DNA of 64,000 bases from Bacillus sp. EAC (GTDB lineage Bacteria; Bacillota; Bacilli; Bacillales; Bacillaceae_G). The DNA lies in the NCBI RefSeq assembly GCF_002156875.1, contig NZ_NCSY01000002.1:434001-498000 (forward strand). Reading direction: 5' to 3'. Each line of letters opens with the position of its first letter. Position 1 is the first letter of the stretch. The translations under genes and the position numbers were made by a program. This document shows positions 41,046 through 50,481 of the stretch, piece by piece. The notes below the pieces were generated by a model. It made no database searches. It was given only the letters and a program-made list of their open reading frames with translations, and had not been told where the DNA came from.

Positions 41046-41747
41046 ATGAGATTTGAAATTTGGAATGAGGAAAACATACCTAATTTTTCAATTGATAATG
41101 AAACAAAAGGTGCACTGGAAGTTCTTAATTGGGCATATTCAACATACGACGATGATTTAATTTACGCATGTAGCTTTGGTGTTGAAGGTATTTTACTAAT
41201 CGATTTAATCTCAAAAGTAAAACCTGATGCCAAAATTGTATTCTTAGAAACAGGACTTCATTTTAAAGAAACGTATGAATTGATTGACCGAGTACAGGCA
41301 AAGTATCCACATTTAAAGATTGAAAAAAAGCTCCCAAATCTTACTTTAGATGAACAAGCTACAGTTCATGGTGATGAGCTATGGAAGCGTGAACCCAATA
41401 ACTGCTGCCATATTCGTAAGATACTACCACTACGAGATGCTTTAAAAGATGCTCCCGCATGGATTTCGGGTTTAAGAAGAGAACAGTCTGCTTCACGTCA
41501 AAAAACAAATTTTTTAAATTTAGATAATAAGTTTAATTCCGTGAAAGTTTGCCCATTAATCCATTGGACTTGGAAAGAAGTTTGGCGATACGTGTATTAC
41601 AAGAATCTACCATATAACCCACTTCATGATATTGGTTACCCAAGTATTGGCTGTGAAGTTTGCACAGTTGCAGCTTCAAATTCTTCAAATGATCGATCTG
41701 GTCGATGGTCTGGGACAAATAAAACAGAATGCGGATTACATGATTAA
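41046..41747 (+). CDS. cysH: Adenylyl-sulfate / phosphoadenylyl-sulfate reductase
   Basis: A 233-residue enzyme that reduces activated sulfate to sulfite with thioredoxin, equal in length to B. subtilis CysH. The cysteine pairs C120-C121 and C203-C206 that hold a [4Fe-4S] cluster in APS-type reductases are present, as is the catalytic C229 in KTECGLH. The B. subtilis protein accepts both APS and PAPS. ATG at 41046 is preferred because GGAGG lies seven bases upstream. A longer frame from 40983 adds residues homologues lack. Confidence 0.95.
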   Translation: MRFEIWNEENIPNFSIDNETKGALEVLNWAYSTYDDDLIYACSFGVEGILLIDLISKVKPDAKIVFLETGLHFKETYELIDRVQAKYPHLKIEKKLPNLTLDEQATVHGDELWKREPNNCCHIRKILPLRDALKDAPAWISGLRREQSASRQKTNFLNLDNKFNSVKVCPLIHWTWKEVWRYVYYKNLPYNPLHDIGYPSIGCEVCTVAASNSSNDRSGRWSGTNKTECGLHD

Positions 41748-41818
41748 TCATTTACTTCATTTAATCTAAACATTTTTCTTAAACAAAAACGATAGGAAAA
41801 TATAAGGAGTTGTCTAGT

Positions 41819-42961
41819 ATGAGTTTATCTCCACATGGTGGCGTGTTAATTAATCGCTTTGATTCTTCAATTATTCTAAATGAAAATCTCCAGGAGGTTC
41901 CATTAGACTTAATTAGTTTAAGCGATTTGGAGTTAATTGGGAACGGGGCATACAGCCCTCTAACAGGTTTTTTAAGAAAAGATGATTATGAACAAGTAGT
42001 GAATTCAATGAGATTAAAAAATGGAACAGTTTGGAGTATCCCTATTACATTACCGGTTTCAAAACAAGTTGCTAGTAAGTTGAAAATCGGTGAAGAAGTA
42101 AAACTTACTTGGGAAAATGAAGTATATGGAAAACTTGTAATTAGCGATATTTATTCACCTAATAAATTAGCAGAAGCGCAATTTGTATATGGAACAACTG
42201 ATAATGAACATCCTGGTGTAGCCAAATTATATTCTCGAGGGGACACATACTTAGGTGGAGAAATTACGGTCATTAAACAAGTACATCGCTCACAATTCTC
42301 TGAACATTATTTGACTCCTAAGGAAACAAGAGAAAAATTTTCTACACTTAATTGGAAAAGGATTGTTGGCTTTCAAACACGAAATCCAGTCCATCGAGCT
42401 CACGAGTATATTCAAAAAAGTGCATTAGAAATTGTAGATGGATTATTCCTAAATCCATTAGTAGGAGAAACAAAATCCGATGATATCCCTGCTGACGTAC
42501 GAATGAGGAGCTATAAAGTATTACTAGAAAACTTTTATCCTACGAATCGAGTATTCCTTGCTGTCTTTCCTGCTGCTATGCGCTATGCAGGACCACGAGA
42601 AGCAGTATTTCATGCCATTGTAAGGAAAAATTACGGCTGTACACATTTTATTGTTGGGCGTGATCATGCTGGAGTTGGTAATTATTATGGAACCTATGAT
42701 GCTCAAAAGATTTTTCAGCAGTTCACACAAGAAGATTTAGGAATCTCTCTCCTATTCTTTGAAAATAGTTTTTATTGTACAAAATGTGAAAATATGGCAT
42801 CAACAAAAACTTGTCCTCATGGAAGTGATCAACATTTAACGCTATCTGGAACAAAAGTACGTGAGATGTTAAAAAATGGTGATATCCCACCAACAGCATT
42901 TAGTCGAAAAGAAGTAGTTGAAATTTTAATAGAAGGTATGCGTCAACCTCAATCGACTTAA
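41819..42961 (+). CDS. sat: Sulfate adenylyltransferase
   Basis: A 380-residue homo-oligomeric ATP sulfurylase that makes APS from sulfate and ATP. The N-terminal PUA-like region ([10 protein letters not shown]) is followed by the catalytic nucleotidyltransferase part with [12 protein letters not shown] (the QTRN and HxxH motifs) and GRDHAGVG. A Cys-rich segment [13 protein letters not shown] near the end is typical of bacterial Sat. ATG at 41819 is used (AAGGAG nine bases upstream); TTG at 41810 is less likely. It is followed by cysC after 21 bases. Confidence 0.96.
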   Translation: MSLSPHGGVLINRFDSSIILNENLQEVPLDLISLSDLELIGNGAYSPLTGFLRKDDYEQVVNSMRLKNGTVWSIPITLPVSKQVASKLKIGEEVKLTWENEVYGKLVISDIYSPNKLAEAQFVYGTTDNEHPGVAKLYSRGDTYLGGEITVIKQVHRSQFSEHYLTPKETREKFSTLNWKRIVGFQTRNPVHRAHEYIQKSALEIVDGLFLNPLVGETKSDDIPADVRMRSYKVLLENFYPTNRVFLAVFPAAMRYAGPREAVFHAIVRKNYGCTHFIVGRDHAGVGNYYGTYDAQKIFQQFTQEDLGISLLFFENSFYCTKCENMASTKTCPHGSDQHLTLSGTKVREMLKNGDIPPTAFSRKEVVEILIEGMRQPQST

Positions 42962-42982
42962 ATAGAATAGGAGAATCGTTTC

Positions 42983-43579
42983 ATGTCTAATCATATCGTT
43001 TGGCACCAATCAAGTATTTTAAAACAAGACCGACGAAAACATAATCAACATCACAGTTGTATCCTTTGGTTTACAGGTCTATCCGCTGCCGGAAAATCTA
43101 CAATTGCAAATGAAGTTGCGAAAAGCTTATTTCAGTTAAATGTACAGCAAACTGTTTTAGATGGTGATAATATTCGTCACGGCTTAAATAAAGATTTAGG
43201 ATTCTCAGATGATGATCGCACAGAAAACATTCGTCGAATTGGTGAAGTTGCAAAGCTTTTTGTTGAAAATGGGCAAATTGTGTTAACTGCCTTCATCTCC
43301 CCTTTTCAGGCGGATCGAAATCTTGTTCGAACATTAGTAGAAGAAGATGAATTTATTGAGGTATATGTCCAATGCTCTGTAGAAACTTGTGAAAGTAGAG
43401 ATCCAAAAGGTCTTTATAAAAAAGCGAAAAATGGAGAAATAAAAAATTTCACAGGGATCAGTTCACCTTATGAAGCTCCTTTACATCCAGAAATTATTTT
43501 GGATACTGATAAATTATCAATTAACGAATGTGTTGAATCCGTTCTTCAATACTTGAGAAATAAAAATTATATCGGGTAA
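42983..43579 (+). CDS. cysC: Adenylylsulfate kinase
   Basis: A 198-residue kinase that phosphorylates APS to PAPS. The P-loop GLSAAGKST is at residues 32-40, then LDGDNIRHGLNKDLGFS (APS-binding), and the lid KKAKNGEIKNFTGISSPYE. Its presence with an APS-capable CysH means both the APS and the PAPS branch are encoded. It lies between sat and sir in one operon. Confidence 0.96.
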   Translation: MSNHIVWHQSSILKQDRRKHNQHHSCILWFTGLSAAGKSTIANEVAKSLFQLNVQQTVLDGDNIRHGLNKDLGFSDDDRTENIRRIGEVAKLFVENGQIVLTAFISPFQADRNLVRTLVEEDEFIEVYVQCSVETCESRDPKGLYKKAKNGEIKNFTGISSPYEAPLHPEIILDTDKLSINECVESVLQYLRNKNYIG

Positions 43580-43590
43580 GGTGATGTGAG

Positions 43591-45213
43591 ATGGCGGCTG
43601 AAAAAATTTGGAAAGACAACCCTAAATTAAATGAAGCAGAAAAGAAGAAATTAGTTAAAGATGGACTTAAAATTTATGATGACATCCCCTACTATGCCAA
43701 AAATGGATTTGAATCGATTCCAAAAGATCAATGGGACTTATTCAAGTGGGCAGGTTGCTACTTACAAAAACCAAAAGAAGCTGGCTACTTCATGATGCGA
43801 GTTAATGTTCCATCTGGTATCTTAACTCATAATCAACTGGTCACATTAGCTGAAATTGCTCGAGATTATGGTCGTGATGTGTATGATATCACTACTCGTC
43901 AAGCCATTCAGTTCCACTGGTTAACTATCGAACAAATACCAGATATTTTAACGCGTCTAGAGAGAGCTGACTTATCCAGTGCTGGAGCATGTGGAGATAT
44001 TACTCGTAATATCGTTGGGAATCCACTTGCAGGTATTGATCCAAATGAGTTATTTGATACTTCACCAATCGTAAAAGAAGTTTACGAATTCTTCCAATTT
44101 AATGAGGAATTCTCGAATCTACCTAGAAAGTATAAAATGTCAATCAGCTCTAATAAAAACAATGCGTCCAATGCGGAGATTAACTGTATTTCCTTTGTAC
44201 CTGCTATCAAGGAAGTTGAAGGAGTCGAAACTGTTGGATTTCACTTAAAAGTTGGCGGTGGCTTATCTTCTGCTCCGCATTTAGCTCAAACACTTGATGT
44301 TTTTGTTTTACCTCATCAAGTAAAAGAAGTTGCAATTGCTGTTACAACTATTTTTAGAGATTTCGGCTACAGGGAAAAACGTCATCACTCTAGACTCAAA
44401 TTTTTAGTAGCTGATTGGGGAGTAGAAAAGTTCAAAGATGTATTACTAGAGTATACTGGCGATTTATTAACAAAAGGGACCGGTTTTGAGCAAACATGGA
44501 ATGCTGGCTACTTCTATGGCGTTCAACCTCAAAAACAAGAAGGTTTGCATTATGTTGGCTTAAATGTTCCTGTTGGAAGATTACATTCAGAAGAAGTCTT
44601 CGAGTTAGCTAGACTAGTTAAAAAATATGGAAATGGTGAGATTCGTAATTGTAATTCACAGAATCTTATTCTACCTAATATCGCTACTGCTAATATTGAA
44701 GCTTTACTTCAAGAGCCATTACTTCAAAAGTTTACGCCTACTCCACCAAAGTTTATTGGCTATTCTGTGGCTTGTACTGGAAATGAATATTGTAATCTTG
44801 CATTAGTCGAAACAAAAGCACGCATGAAGGATACTGCTTCCTATCTTGATGAAAAAATCTCTCTTGATGTGCCAATCAGGATTCATATGGTAGGTTGCCC
44901 AAATTCATGCGGTCAAAGACAAATTGCTGATATTGGCTTACAAGGTATAAAAACTCGAAATGAGAAAAAAGAAATGATTGAAGCCTTTGAATTCTATGTC
45001 GGCGGTACATTGCAAGATGGTGGGAAATTTAATGAAAAATTAAAAGGAAAAGTTGATTCCCCCTCCCTTCATCTCGTATTAGAAAAATTTTTACAACACT
45101 TTCAAGAAAATAAACTGCCATCTGAGCCATATTTAGATTATGTAGCGAGAGTTGGAATTGAAGAATTACAAAGTCATTTAACATCCATAATCGAAAAAGT
45201 AAAAGCATCATAA
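43591..45213 (+). CDS. Siroheme-dependent nitrite/sulfite reductase (ferredoxin type)
   Basis: A 540-residue single-chain reductase that converts sulfite to sulfide (or nitrite to ammonium) with six electrons. Two NIR/SIR ferredoxin-like half-domains are visible, together with the siroheme/[4Fe-4S] ligand set C395, C401, C436 and C440 (CTGNEYC and GCPNSCGQ; C-X5-C...C-X3-C). No flavoprotein (CysJ) gene accompanies it, so reduced ferredoxin is the likely donor. Location between cysC and sumT argues for sulfite as substrate. GGTGATG precedes the start. Confidence 0.9.
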   Translation: MAAEKIWKDNPKLNEAEKKKLVKDGLKIYDDIPYYAKNGFESIPKDQWDLFKWAGCYLQKPKEAGYFMMRVNVPSGILTHNQLVTLAEIARDYGRDVYDITTRQAIQFHWLTIEQIPDILTRLERADLSSAGACGDITRNIVGNPLAGIDPNELFDTSPIVKEVYEFFQFNEEFSNLPRKYKMSISSNKNNASNAEINCISFVPAIKEVEGVETVGFHLKVGGGLSSAPHLAQTLDVFVLPHQVKEVAIAVTTIFRDFGYREKRHHSRLKFLVADWGVEKFKDVLLEYTGDLLTKGTGFEQTWNAGYFYGVQPQKQEGLHYVGLNVPVGRLHSEEVFELARLVKKYGNGEIRNCNSQNLILPNIATANIEALLQEPLLQKFTPTPPKFIGYSVACTGNEYCNLALVETKARMKDTASYLDEKISLDVPIRIHMVGCPNSCGQRQIADIGLQGIKTRNEKKEMIEAFEFYVGGTLQDGGKFNEKLKGKVDSPSLHLVLEKFLQHFQENKLPSEPYLDYVARVGIEELQSHLTSIIEKVKAS

Positions 45214-45229
45214 TGAAAGTCGGTGACCT

Positions 45230-45448
45230 ATGTATTTATATCGATTTGAAGCTTTAATTGAGGATCGTACAGTCCCAATTGTCATTTTAGCAAGTGATGA
45301 TGAAAAAGCATTTAGGCTTGTTGACACCGAACTACAAAAGTTTTATGTTAAAAAACCTGATGTTAAAGAGCTTTTTATGTATGAAAAAAAGAAAATTAGC
45401 CAAAGTGGTGGCTATGTTTTAGATGTTGAAGTTTTAAGTAAACGATGA
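45230..45448 (+). CDS. DUF3906 family protein
   Basis: A 72-residue protein that I recognise as DUF3906 by its opening (MYLYRFEALIEDRTVPIVI) and by its place between the sulfite reductase and sumT, as I recall from B. cereus-type operons. GGTGACC precedes the start. No motif suggests an enzyme. A small accessory role in sulfite reductase maturation or regulation is possible but is only inference from context. Confidence 0.8.
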   Translation: MYLYRFEALIEDRTVPIVILASDDEKAFRLVDTELQKFYVKKPDVKELFMYEKKKISQSGGYVLDVEVLSKR

Positions 45449-45461
45449 CGAGGTGTGCGGA

Positions 45462-46247
45462 ATGATTGGAAAAGTTTATTTAGTTGGTGCTGGACCCGGT
45501 GATGCTGATTTAATAACAGTAAAAGGTTTAAAATGCATCCAAAACGCAGATGTCATTTTATATGATCGTTTAGTTAACAAAGAACTTCTAGTTTACGCCA
45601 AAGATTCAGTAGAATTAATTTACGCTGGTAAACTACCAAACTACCATGCATTAAAACAGGAAACGATTAATGCCTTCTTAGTGAAATATGCAAAAAAAGG
45701 GAAAAATGTCGTTCGCTTAAAAGGTGGAGACCCTTTTATATTCGGTCGTGGTGGTGAGGAAGCATCCTATTTAGTAGAGCGTGGGATACCTTTTGAAATA
45801 GTCCCTGGTATCACTTCTGGTATTGCTGCCCCTGCATATGCAGGTATTCCCGTCACCCACCGGGATTTTAGTAGCTCATTTGCTTTTGTAACGGGGCACT
45901 GTAAAGAAGAAGATACAGTTAAATGGGAATCTCTAGCTAAAGGTATTGACACACTCGCAATTTATATGGGAGTGAGTAATCTACCATATATTCGTCATCA
46001 ACTTTTATTGAATGGAAAACATCAAGATACACCTGTTGCACTTATTCACTACGGTACAACTGAACAACAAAAGACAGTCATTTGCACCTTAAAGGATGTA
46101 TTAACGATTGTTGAAAAAGAAAATATTCTAAATCCAAGCATGATCATTGTCGGTGAAGTTGTAAAATTGCATCAACAATTGCAATGGTTTGAATCGAAAC
46201 ATGATTCGTTAACATCTACAAATAAGATAAGTTATTCAAGTTTATAA
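45462..46247 (+). CDS. sumT: Uroporphyrinogen-III C-methyltransferase
   Basis: A 261-residue SAM-dependent methyltransferase that converts uroporphyrinogen III to precorrin-2, first step of siroheme synthesis. GAGPGDADLITVKG, the glycine-rich VRLKGGDPFIFGRGGEE, and VPGITSGIAAPAYAGIPVTHR are family signatures. ATG at 45462 is preferred (GAGGTG six bases upstream); GTG at 45453 is part of that site. It supplies the prosthetic group for the upstream sulfite reductase. Confidence 0.95.
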   Translation: MIGKVYLVGAGPGDADLITVKGLKCIQNADVILYDRLVNKELLVYAKDSVELIYAGKLPNYHALKQETINAFLVKYAKKGKNVVRLKGGDPFIFGRGGEEASYLVERGIPFEIVPGITSGIAAPAYAGIPVTHRDFSSSFAFVTGHCKEEDTVKWESLAKGIDTLAIYMGVSNLPYIRHQLLLNGKHQDTPVALIHYGTTEQQKTVICTLKDVLTIVEKENILNPSMIIVGEVVKLHQQLQWFESKHDSLTSTNKISYSSL

Positions 46248-46263
46248 AAATAGGAGTGATAGA

Positions 46264-47013
46264 ATGGATGCAATCCTTTATGTTTGTCATGGCAGTAGAG
46301 TAAAGTCGGCAGTCCATTCTGCCATTCACTTCGTAATGAATGTGCAAGAGCAAATCGATTGTCAAATACAAGAAATTGCTTTTGTTGAATTAGCTGAACC
46401 TTCAATTTATAAAGGATTAGAGACTTGTTTAAATCGAGGAGCTAAAACGATCTCAGTACTACCTGTATTACTCCTATCTGCAAATCATGCAAAAGTTGAT
46501 ATTCCAAATGAAATTGCTCTTTTTCAAGAGATGCATCCAACGATTAAAATAAAAATAGCCAATCCAATCGGTGTACATGAAAATATGATCGAATTAGTAA
46601 TGAAACGAATCTTTGAACAGGTTAAAAATATTCACAGTGATTCAACTATTGTATTAGTTGGGCGTGGCAGTAGTGATCGCCTAACTCAATTAGACTTCCT
46701 AAATATTGTTAAATTACTAAAGTCCAAAATAAATCGTCATGTTTTGCCTGCATATATGGCTGTTTCAAAACCTTCGATTCACGATGTATGGGAAAGTTTA
46801 GCAATAATAAACAGTAAACAAATAATTATAGTACCTTACTTATTTTTTTCAGGTACACTCATGAATGAATTAACACAAAAAATAACTGCACTACCTCCAG
46901 AACTGCAAAAAGATTGGATCCTATGCGAGACGCTTGGATATGACCATTTGATTACCTCTATTTTCAAACAAAGATTACTAGAAGTTAGGTCAAATAAATT
47001 AGTTGTGATTTAA
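46264..47013 (+). CDS. sirB: Sirohydrochlorin ferrochelatase (CbiX/SirB type)
   Basis: A 249-residue chelatase with two similar CbiX halves. The first has LYVCHGSR and VLPVLLLSANHAKVDIP (metal-binding His). In the second the HG motif is replaced by LVGRGSSD. It inserts Fe2+ into sirohydrochlorin to give siroheme. TAGGAGTG lies before ATG at 46264. It is the last gene of the cluster; the NAD-dependent dehydrogenase SirC that should act before it is not in the window. Confidence 0.92.
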   Translation: MDAILYVCHGSRVKSAVHSAIHFVMNVQEQIDCQIQEIAFVELAEPSIYKGLETCLNRGAKTISVLPVLLLSANHAKVDIPNEIALFQEMHPTIKIKIANPIGVHENMIELVMKRIFEQVKNIHSDSTIVLVGRGSSDRLTQLDFLNIVKLLKSKINRHVLPAYMAVSKPSIHDVWESLAIINSKQIIIVPYLFFSGTLMNELTQKITALPPELQKDWILCETLGYDHLITSIFKQRLLEVRSNKLVVI

Positions 47014-47026
47014 AATAAGGCAAAAT

Positions 47027-47069
47027 AAAAAAACTCTTGTTCCCTTATATAGGAAAACAAGAGCTTTTT
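47027..47069. terminator. Terminator after sirB, shared with alaT
   Basis: AAAAAAACTCTTGTT pairs with AACAAGAGCTTTTT, and inside this TTCC/GGAA pairs around TTATATA. A and T runs on both strands fit the convergent genes. Confidence 0.9.
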
Positions 47070-47082
47070 AAATTAATACCAA

Positions 47083-48285
47083 TTATTTGTTTACTACCTT
47101 AACAAGATTTGCTCGATGGAAATTTGGTAAAGTTTGTAAAAAACGATCTATACTTTTTGTTGCTTCGATTAATTGGTCAAGAGAAGTAGCATAAGAACAA
47201 CGTATAAAACCTTCTCCACATTCGCCAAAAACATTTCCCGGGACGACAGCTACTCTTTCTTTAACTAATAATTGCTCTGCAAATTCTTCAGAAGTAAGAC
47301 CTGTATTTTGAATCGAAGGAAACACGTAAAAAGCTCCTCCAGGTAAATGGCATGATAACCCTATTTCCTGAAGAGATTTAACAAGGAAATTTCGACGTTG
47401 CATATAGCTCCTTCTCATTGCTTCAACATCATGTTCTCCATTTCGTAATGCTTCAACAGCTGCATGCTGTGACATTGTAGGCGCACACATAATTGCATAC
47501 TGATGGACCTTTAACATATGTGAAATGATGTCTGATGGTGCAGCTACAATACCTAAGCGCCAGCCAGTCATCGCAAAAGTTTTTGAAAATCCAGAAATTA
47601 AGATTGTATGCTCTCTCATTCCATCAATTTTTGCAAAGCTAGTATATTCGCCGTCATATACAAGTTCTGCATATATTTCATCTGAAATAACGATTAAATT
47701 ATGCTTCTTAACAAACACCGCTAAATCCTCTAGCAATTCTTTTTCTAATAGTGTCCCTGTCGGATTATTCGGATTGCATAATAGAATAGCCTTCGTTTTA
47801 GGCGTAATTTTTTTCTTCAACGCTTGAAGATTAATCTTGAATTCCTCTTCACCCGTAGTAGCAAGGTGAACAGGTATGCCACCTGCTAATGAAACTAGCG
47901 GAGCATATGAAACAAAGCAAGGATCGATTACGATCACTTCATCCCCTGGATTTAAAATCGTTCTTAAAGCAATATCAATGCCTTGGCTTGCTCCAACCGT
48001 GATAATAAGTTCATCATCTGGGTTATAATGTACATCAAACTTTTTCGCAAAATATCGACTAACCTCATCGCGCAATTCAAATAAACCTGCATTTGAAGTA
48101 TATGCAGTATGACCTGTTTCAAGTGAATAGATACTTGCTTCGCGTACGTTCCAAGGAGTTACAAAATCTGGTTCACCCACCCCTAAAGAAATGACATTGT
48201 CCATACTTGCAGCTAAATCAAAAAATTTACGAATCCCAGAAGGCTGAAGTGTAGTTACTGTATTAGATAATATAAATTTACTCAT
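47083..48285 (-). CDS. alaT: PLP-dependent aminotransferase (AlaT/PatA type)
   Basis: A 400-residue fold-type I class I/II aminotransferase. GVGEPDFVTPWNV, CNPNNPTGTLL (substrate and PLP binding), SDEIYAELVY, the PLP lysine in SGFSKTFAMTGWRLG, and the C-terminal substrate arginine in FIRCSYA are conserved. It overlaps the Lrp-type gene by four bases, the arrangement of B. subtilis alaR-alaT (alanine transaminase). Other PatA-like specificities cannot be excluded. Confidence 0.85.
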   Translation of the reverse strand: MSKFILSNTVTTLQPSGIRKFFDLAASMDNVISLGVGEPDFVTPWNVREASIYSLETGHTAYTSNAGLFELRDEVSRYFAKKFDVHYNPDDELIITVGASQGIDIALRTILNPGDEVIVIDPCFVSYAPLVSLAGGIPVHLATTGEEEFKINLQALKKKITPKTKAILLCNPNNPTGTLLEKELLEDLAVFVKKHNLIVISDEIYAELVYDGEYTSFAKIDGMREHTILISGFSKTFAMTGWRLGIVAAPSDIISHMLKVHQYAIMCAPTMSQHAAVEALRNGEHDVEAMRRSYMQRRNFLVKSLQEIGLSCHLPGGAFYVFPSIQNTGLTSEEFAEQLLVKERVAVVPGNVFGECGEGFIRCSYATSLDQLIEATKSIDRFLQTLPNFHRANLVKVVNK

Positions 48286-48776
48286 GGCGTAATCACCATA
48301 CGCTTATCACCTTGTTTTTGCCCGTAGACAATACTATCATGCTTATAACGCTTTAAAATAAAATGGGTAGTTGTAGATAAGATAGATTCCAAAGTTGATA
48401 GCTTTTGAGAGACAAACGAAGCAATTGATGTCATTGTTTTCCCTTCTACGACAACTGATAAATCATATGTACCCGACATTAAATATACTGATTTCACTTC
48501 TGGATATAAATAAATTTTTTCAGCAATCTCATCAAAGCCCACCCCTCTTTTTGGAGCTACTTTCACATCAATCATTGCTGTAATACTTTCCTGAACTGGA
48601 ACTTTACCCCAATCAATTAAAGTAATATATTGCAGAATTACACGGTCGTTTTCAAATTTTTTCATAATAGAAACGACCTCTTCTTCTGTTAATCCAATAA
48701 TTTTTGCTAAAACGTCATTACTTAAGCGTCCATTTTGCTCTATACATTGAAGTAACTGTATTTCTTTTTCTGTCAT
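48282..48776 (-). CDS. alaR: Lrp/AsnC-family regulator
   Basis: A 164-residue regulator with an N-terminal helix-turn-helix (EKEIQLLQCIEQNGRLSNDVLAKIIGLTEEEVVSIM) and a C-terminal RAM/ligand domain (YLYPEVKSVYLMSGTYDLSVVVEGKTM). ATG at 48776 is chosen: AAGGAG lies nine bases upstream, whereas ATG at 48797 has no site. Its operon with an aminotransferase matches B. subtilis alaR, an activator of alaT. Confidence 0.88.
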   Translation of the reverse strand: MTEKEIQLLQCIEQNGRLSNDVLAKIIGLTEEEVVSIMKKFENDRVILQYITLIDWGKVPVQESITAMIDVKVAPKRGVGFDEIAEKIYLYPEVKSVYLMSGTYDLSVVVEGKTMTSIASFVSQKLSTLESILSTTTHFILKRYKHDSIVYGQKQGDKRMVITP

Positions 48777-48855
48777 ATCATTATGCTCCTTATGCATTCC
48801 ATTTCTAAATTGGAATAACTTAGATGTTTATTCTCTTCATCTATATTTAAATATT

Positions 48856-50220
48856 TTACTTAGATGACACTTTTGAAAAGAATTCTTCATAAATCACTTT
48901 TACTGCTTTTTTCTCGTCACTAGCTTTTACGCCAAACATCATACTGACTTCTGATGAACCTTGGTTAATCATTTCAATATTAATAGACGCATCAGCAAGT
49001 GCTTTGCTTGCTCTTGCAGTTGTTCCAACATTATGACGCATGCCCTCTCCTACTAACATAATTAAGGCTAGGTTTCTTTCAATGACAACATGATCTGGAT
49101 TTAACTCATTTTTAATTCGCTCAATAATTTGAACTTCAAGTTCATTTGAAAGTTGATTTTGTCTAATAATAACCGAAATATCATCAATACCGCTCGGCTG
49201 ATGTTCATAAGAAATTTTAAAATCCTCTAATATTTGTAAAAGCTTGCGTCCAAATCCAATTTCTCGATTCATTAAATACTTACTTATATAAATGCTACAA
49301 AATCCGTTATCACTTGCGATACCAATTAATGGTCCATTTAATAGTTTTCTTTCTTTCACTATTCGAGTACCTGGTGCTGATGGATTATTTGTATTTTTTA
49401 TATTTACAGGGATTCCAGCTTCAAATGCAGGGATAAGCGCTTCATCATGAAAAACGTTAAATCCTGCATAAGATAACTCTCTCATTTCTCGATAAGTTAA
49501 TTCTTTAATTTCTTTTGGATTTTGGATAATTGTTGGATTAACAGAATAAACAGCATCAACATCTGTGAAATTCTCATATAAATTGGCCTTCACTCCATTC
49601 GCAACAACAGATCCAGTTATATCTGATCCACTACGTGAAAATGTAACGATATCCCCTTCTTCTGAATAACCAAAAAATCCAGGGAAAACTAAAATTCCCG
49701 ATTTTTTTCTTAATTCATATATTAGGGGATAGCTTTTCGGTAATACTTGCGCTTGACCTGGTTCATTCGTAACGTACAGCCCAGCTTCTCCTGGATTAAT
49801 ATAATGAGCATTTATCTCTTTAAGTTGAAAATAATTGGCTACTAATCTAGCACAATTATCCTCTCCACAAGCCATTACAGCATCCATAAATCTAGTTTGA
49901 TTGGCATGATCTCTTGTAAGAGTAAGTTCGATATTTAGTGATATTTCGTCAATTAAACTCGATGAAAGTCCTAATCCATTTGCAATTTCAGAATATCTTT
50001 TAATAACCTGATGGAATGCGTCTGAATAATCCTCTCCTCTTATAGCTTTTTGTCCACATACAATTAGGAGATCAGTAATCTTAATATCATCTGGGAATCT
50101 CTTTCCAGGTGCAGAAACCACAATTATCTTACGTTCACTATCTGAAACAACTATCTGAAATACCTTCTCAATCTGTTCCCAAGTGGCTACTGAAGACCCA
50201 CCAAACTTCGCGATTTTCAT
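48856..50220 (-). CDS. Aspartate kinase (class III/YclM-like)
   Basis: A 454-residue kinase that phosphorylates L-aspartate, first step to lysine, threonine, methionine and diaminopimelate. The N-terminal KFGGSSVA motif, the kinase-domain GFFGYSEEGDIVTFSRSGSDITGS, and two C-terminal ACT domains (VGEGMRHNVGTTARASKAL, INMINQGSSEVSMMFGV-like) are present. Length equals B. subtilis YclM (ThrD). No lysine riboswitch was seen in the 260 bases upstream, so control is probably allosteric via the ACT domains. It is a monocistronic gene. Confidence 0.92.
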   Translation of the reverse strand: MKIAKFGGSSVATWEQIEKVFQIVVSDSERKIIVVSAPGKRFPDDIKITDLLIVCGQKAIRGEDYSDAFHQVIKRYSEIANGLGLSSSLIDEISLNIELTLTRDHANQTRFMDAVMACGEDNCARLVANYFQLKEINAHYINPGEAGLYVTNEPGQAQVLPKSYPLIYELRKKSGILVFPGFFGYSEEGDIVTFSRSGSDITGSVVANGVKANLYENFTDVDAVYSVNPTIIQNPKEIKELTYREMRELSYAGFNVFHDEALIPAFEAGIPVNIKNTNNPSAPGTRIVKERKLLNGPLIGIASDNGFCSIYISKYLMNREIGFGRKLLQILEDFKISYEHQPSGIDDISVIIRQNQLSNELEVQIIERIKNELNPDHVVIERNLALIMLVGEGMRHNVGTTARASKALADASINIEMINQGSSEVSMMFGVKASDEKKAVKVIYEEFFSKVSSK

Positions 50221-50481
50221 TTTAACTTCTCCTAATTATGTTAATTTTCAGTTAAATAATGTTACAATTATCTCTCTAAAAAGAGAAAAAATCAACAGTA
50301 ATTTGGAAGATTTTAGTATTTTACAAAAGAAATTTGGTAGCAGGAAAATGTATACATTAGAGATCTGGAAAGTGATTAATTACTTTTCTTTTTATACAAT
50401 TTTAACATTAGGTCAAAATACATTCGAAATATTCAGACACTTATACTAAACTATTAAGTAATACAGCTTACGAAAGGTAAA

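Noticed and set aside
40865-41077. 70-codon minus-strand frame between yezD and cysH
   Set aside because: It overlaps the stem-loop and the cysH start, lacks a ribosome-binding site and resembles nothing known.
50221-50300. Lysine riboswitch before aspartokinase
   Set aside because: The upstream region is short, A+T rich and lacks the multi-helix conserved core.
50183-50449. 88-codon plus-strand frame upstream of the lipoprotein gene
   Set aside because: It begins inside aspartokinase antisense and continues through A+T-rich spacer; no start signal and no family resemblance.
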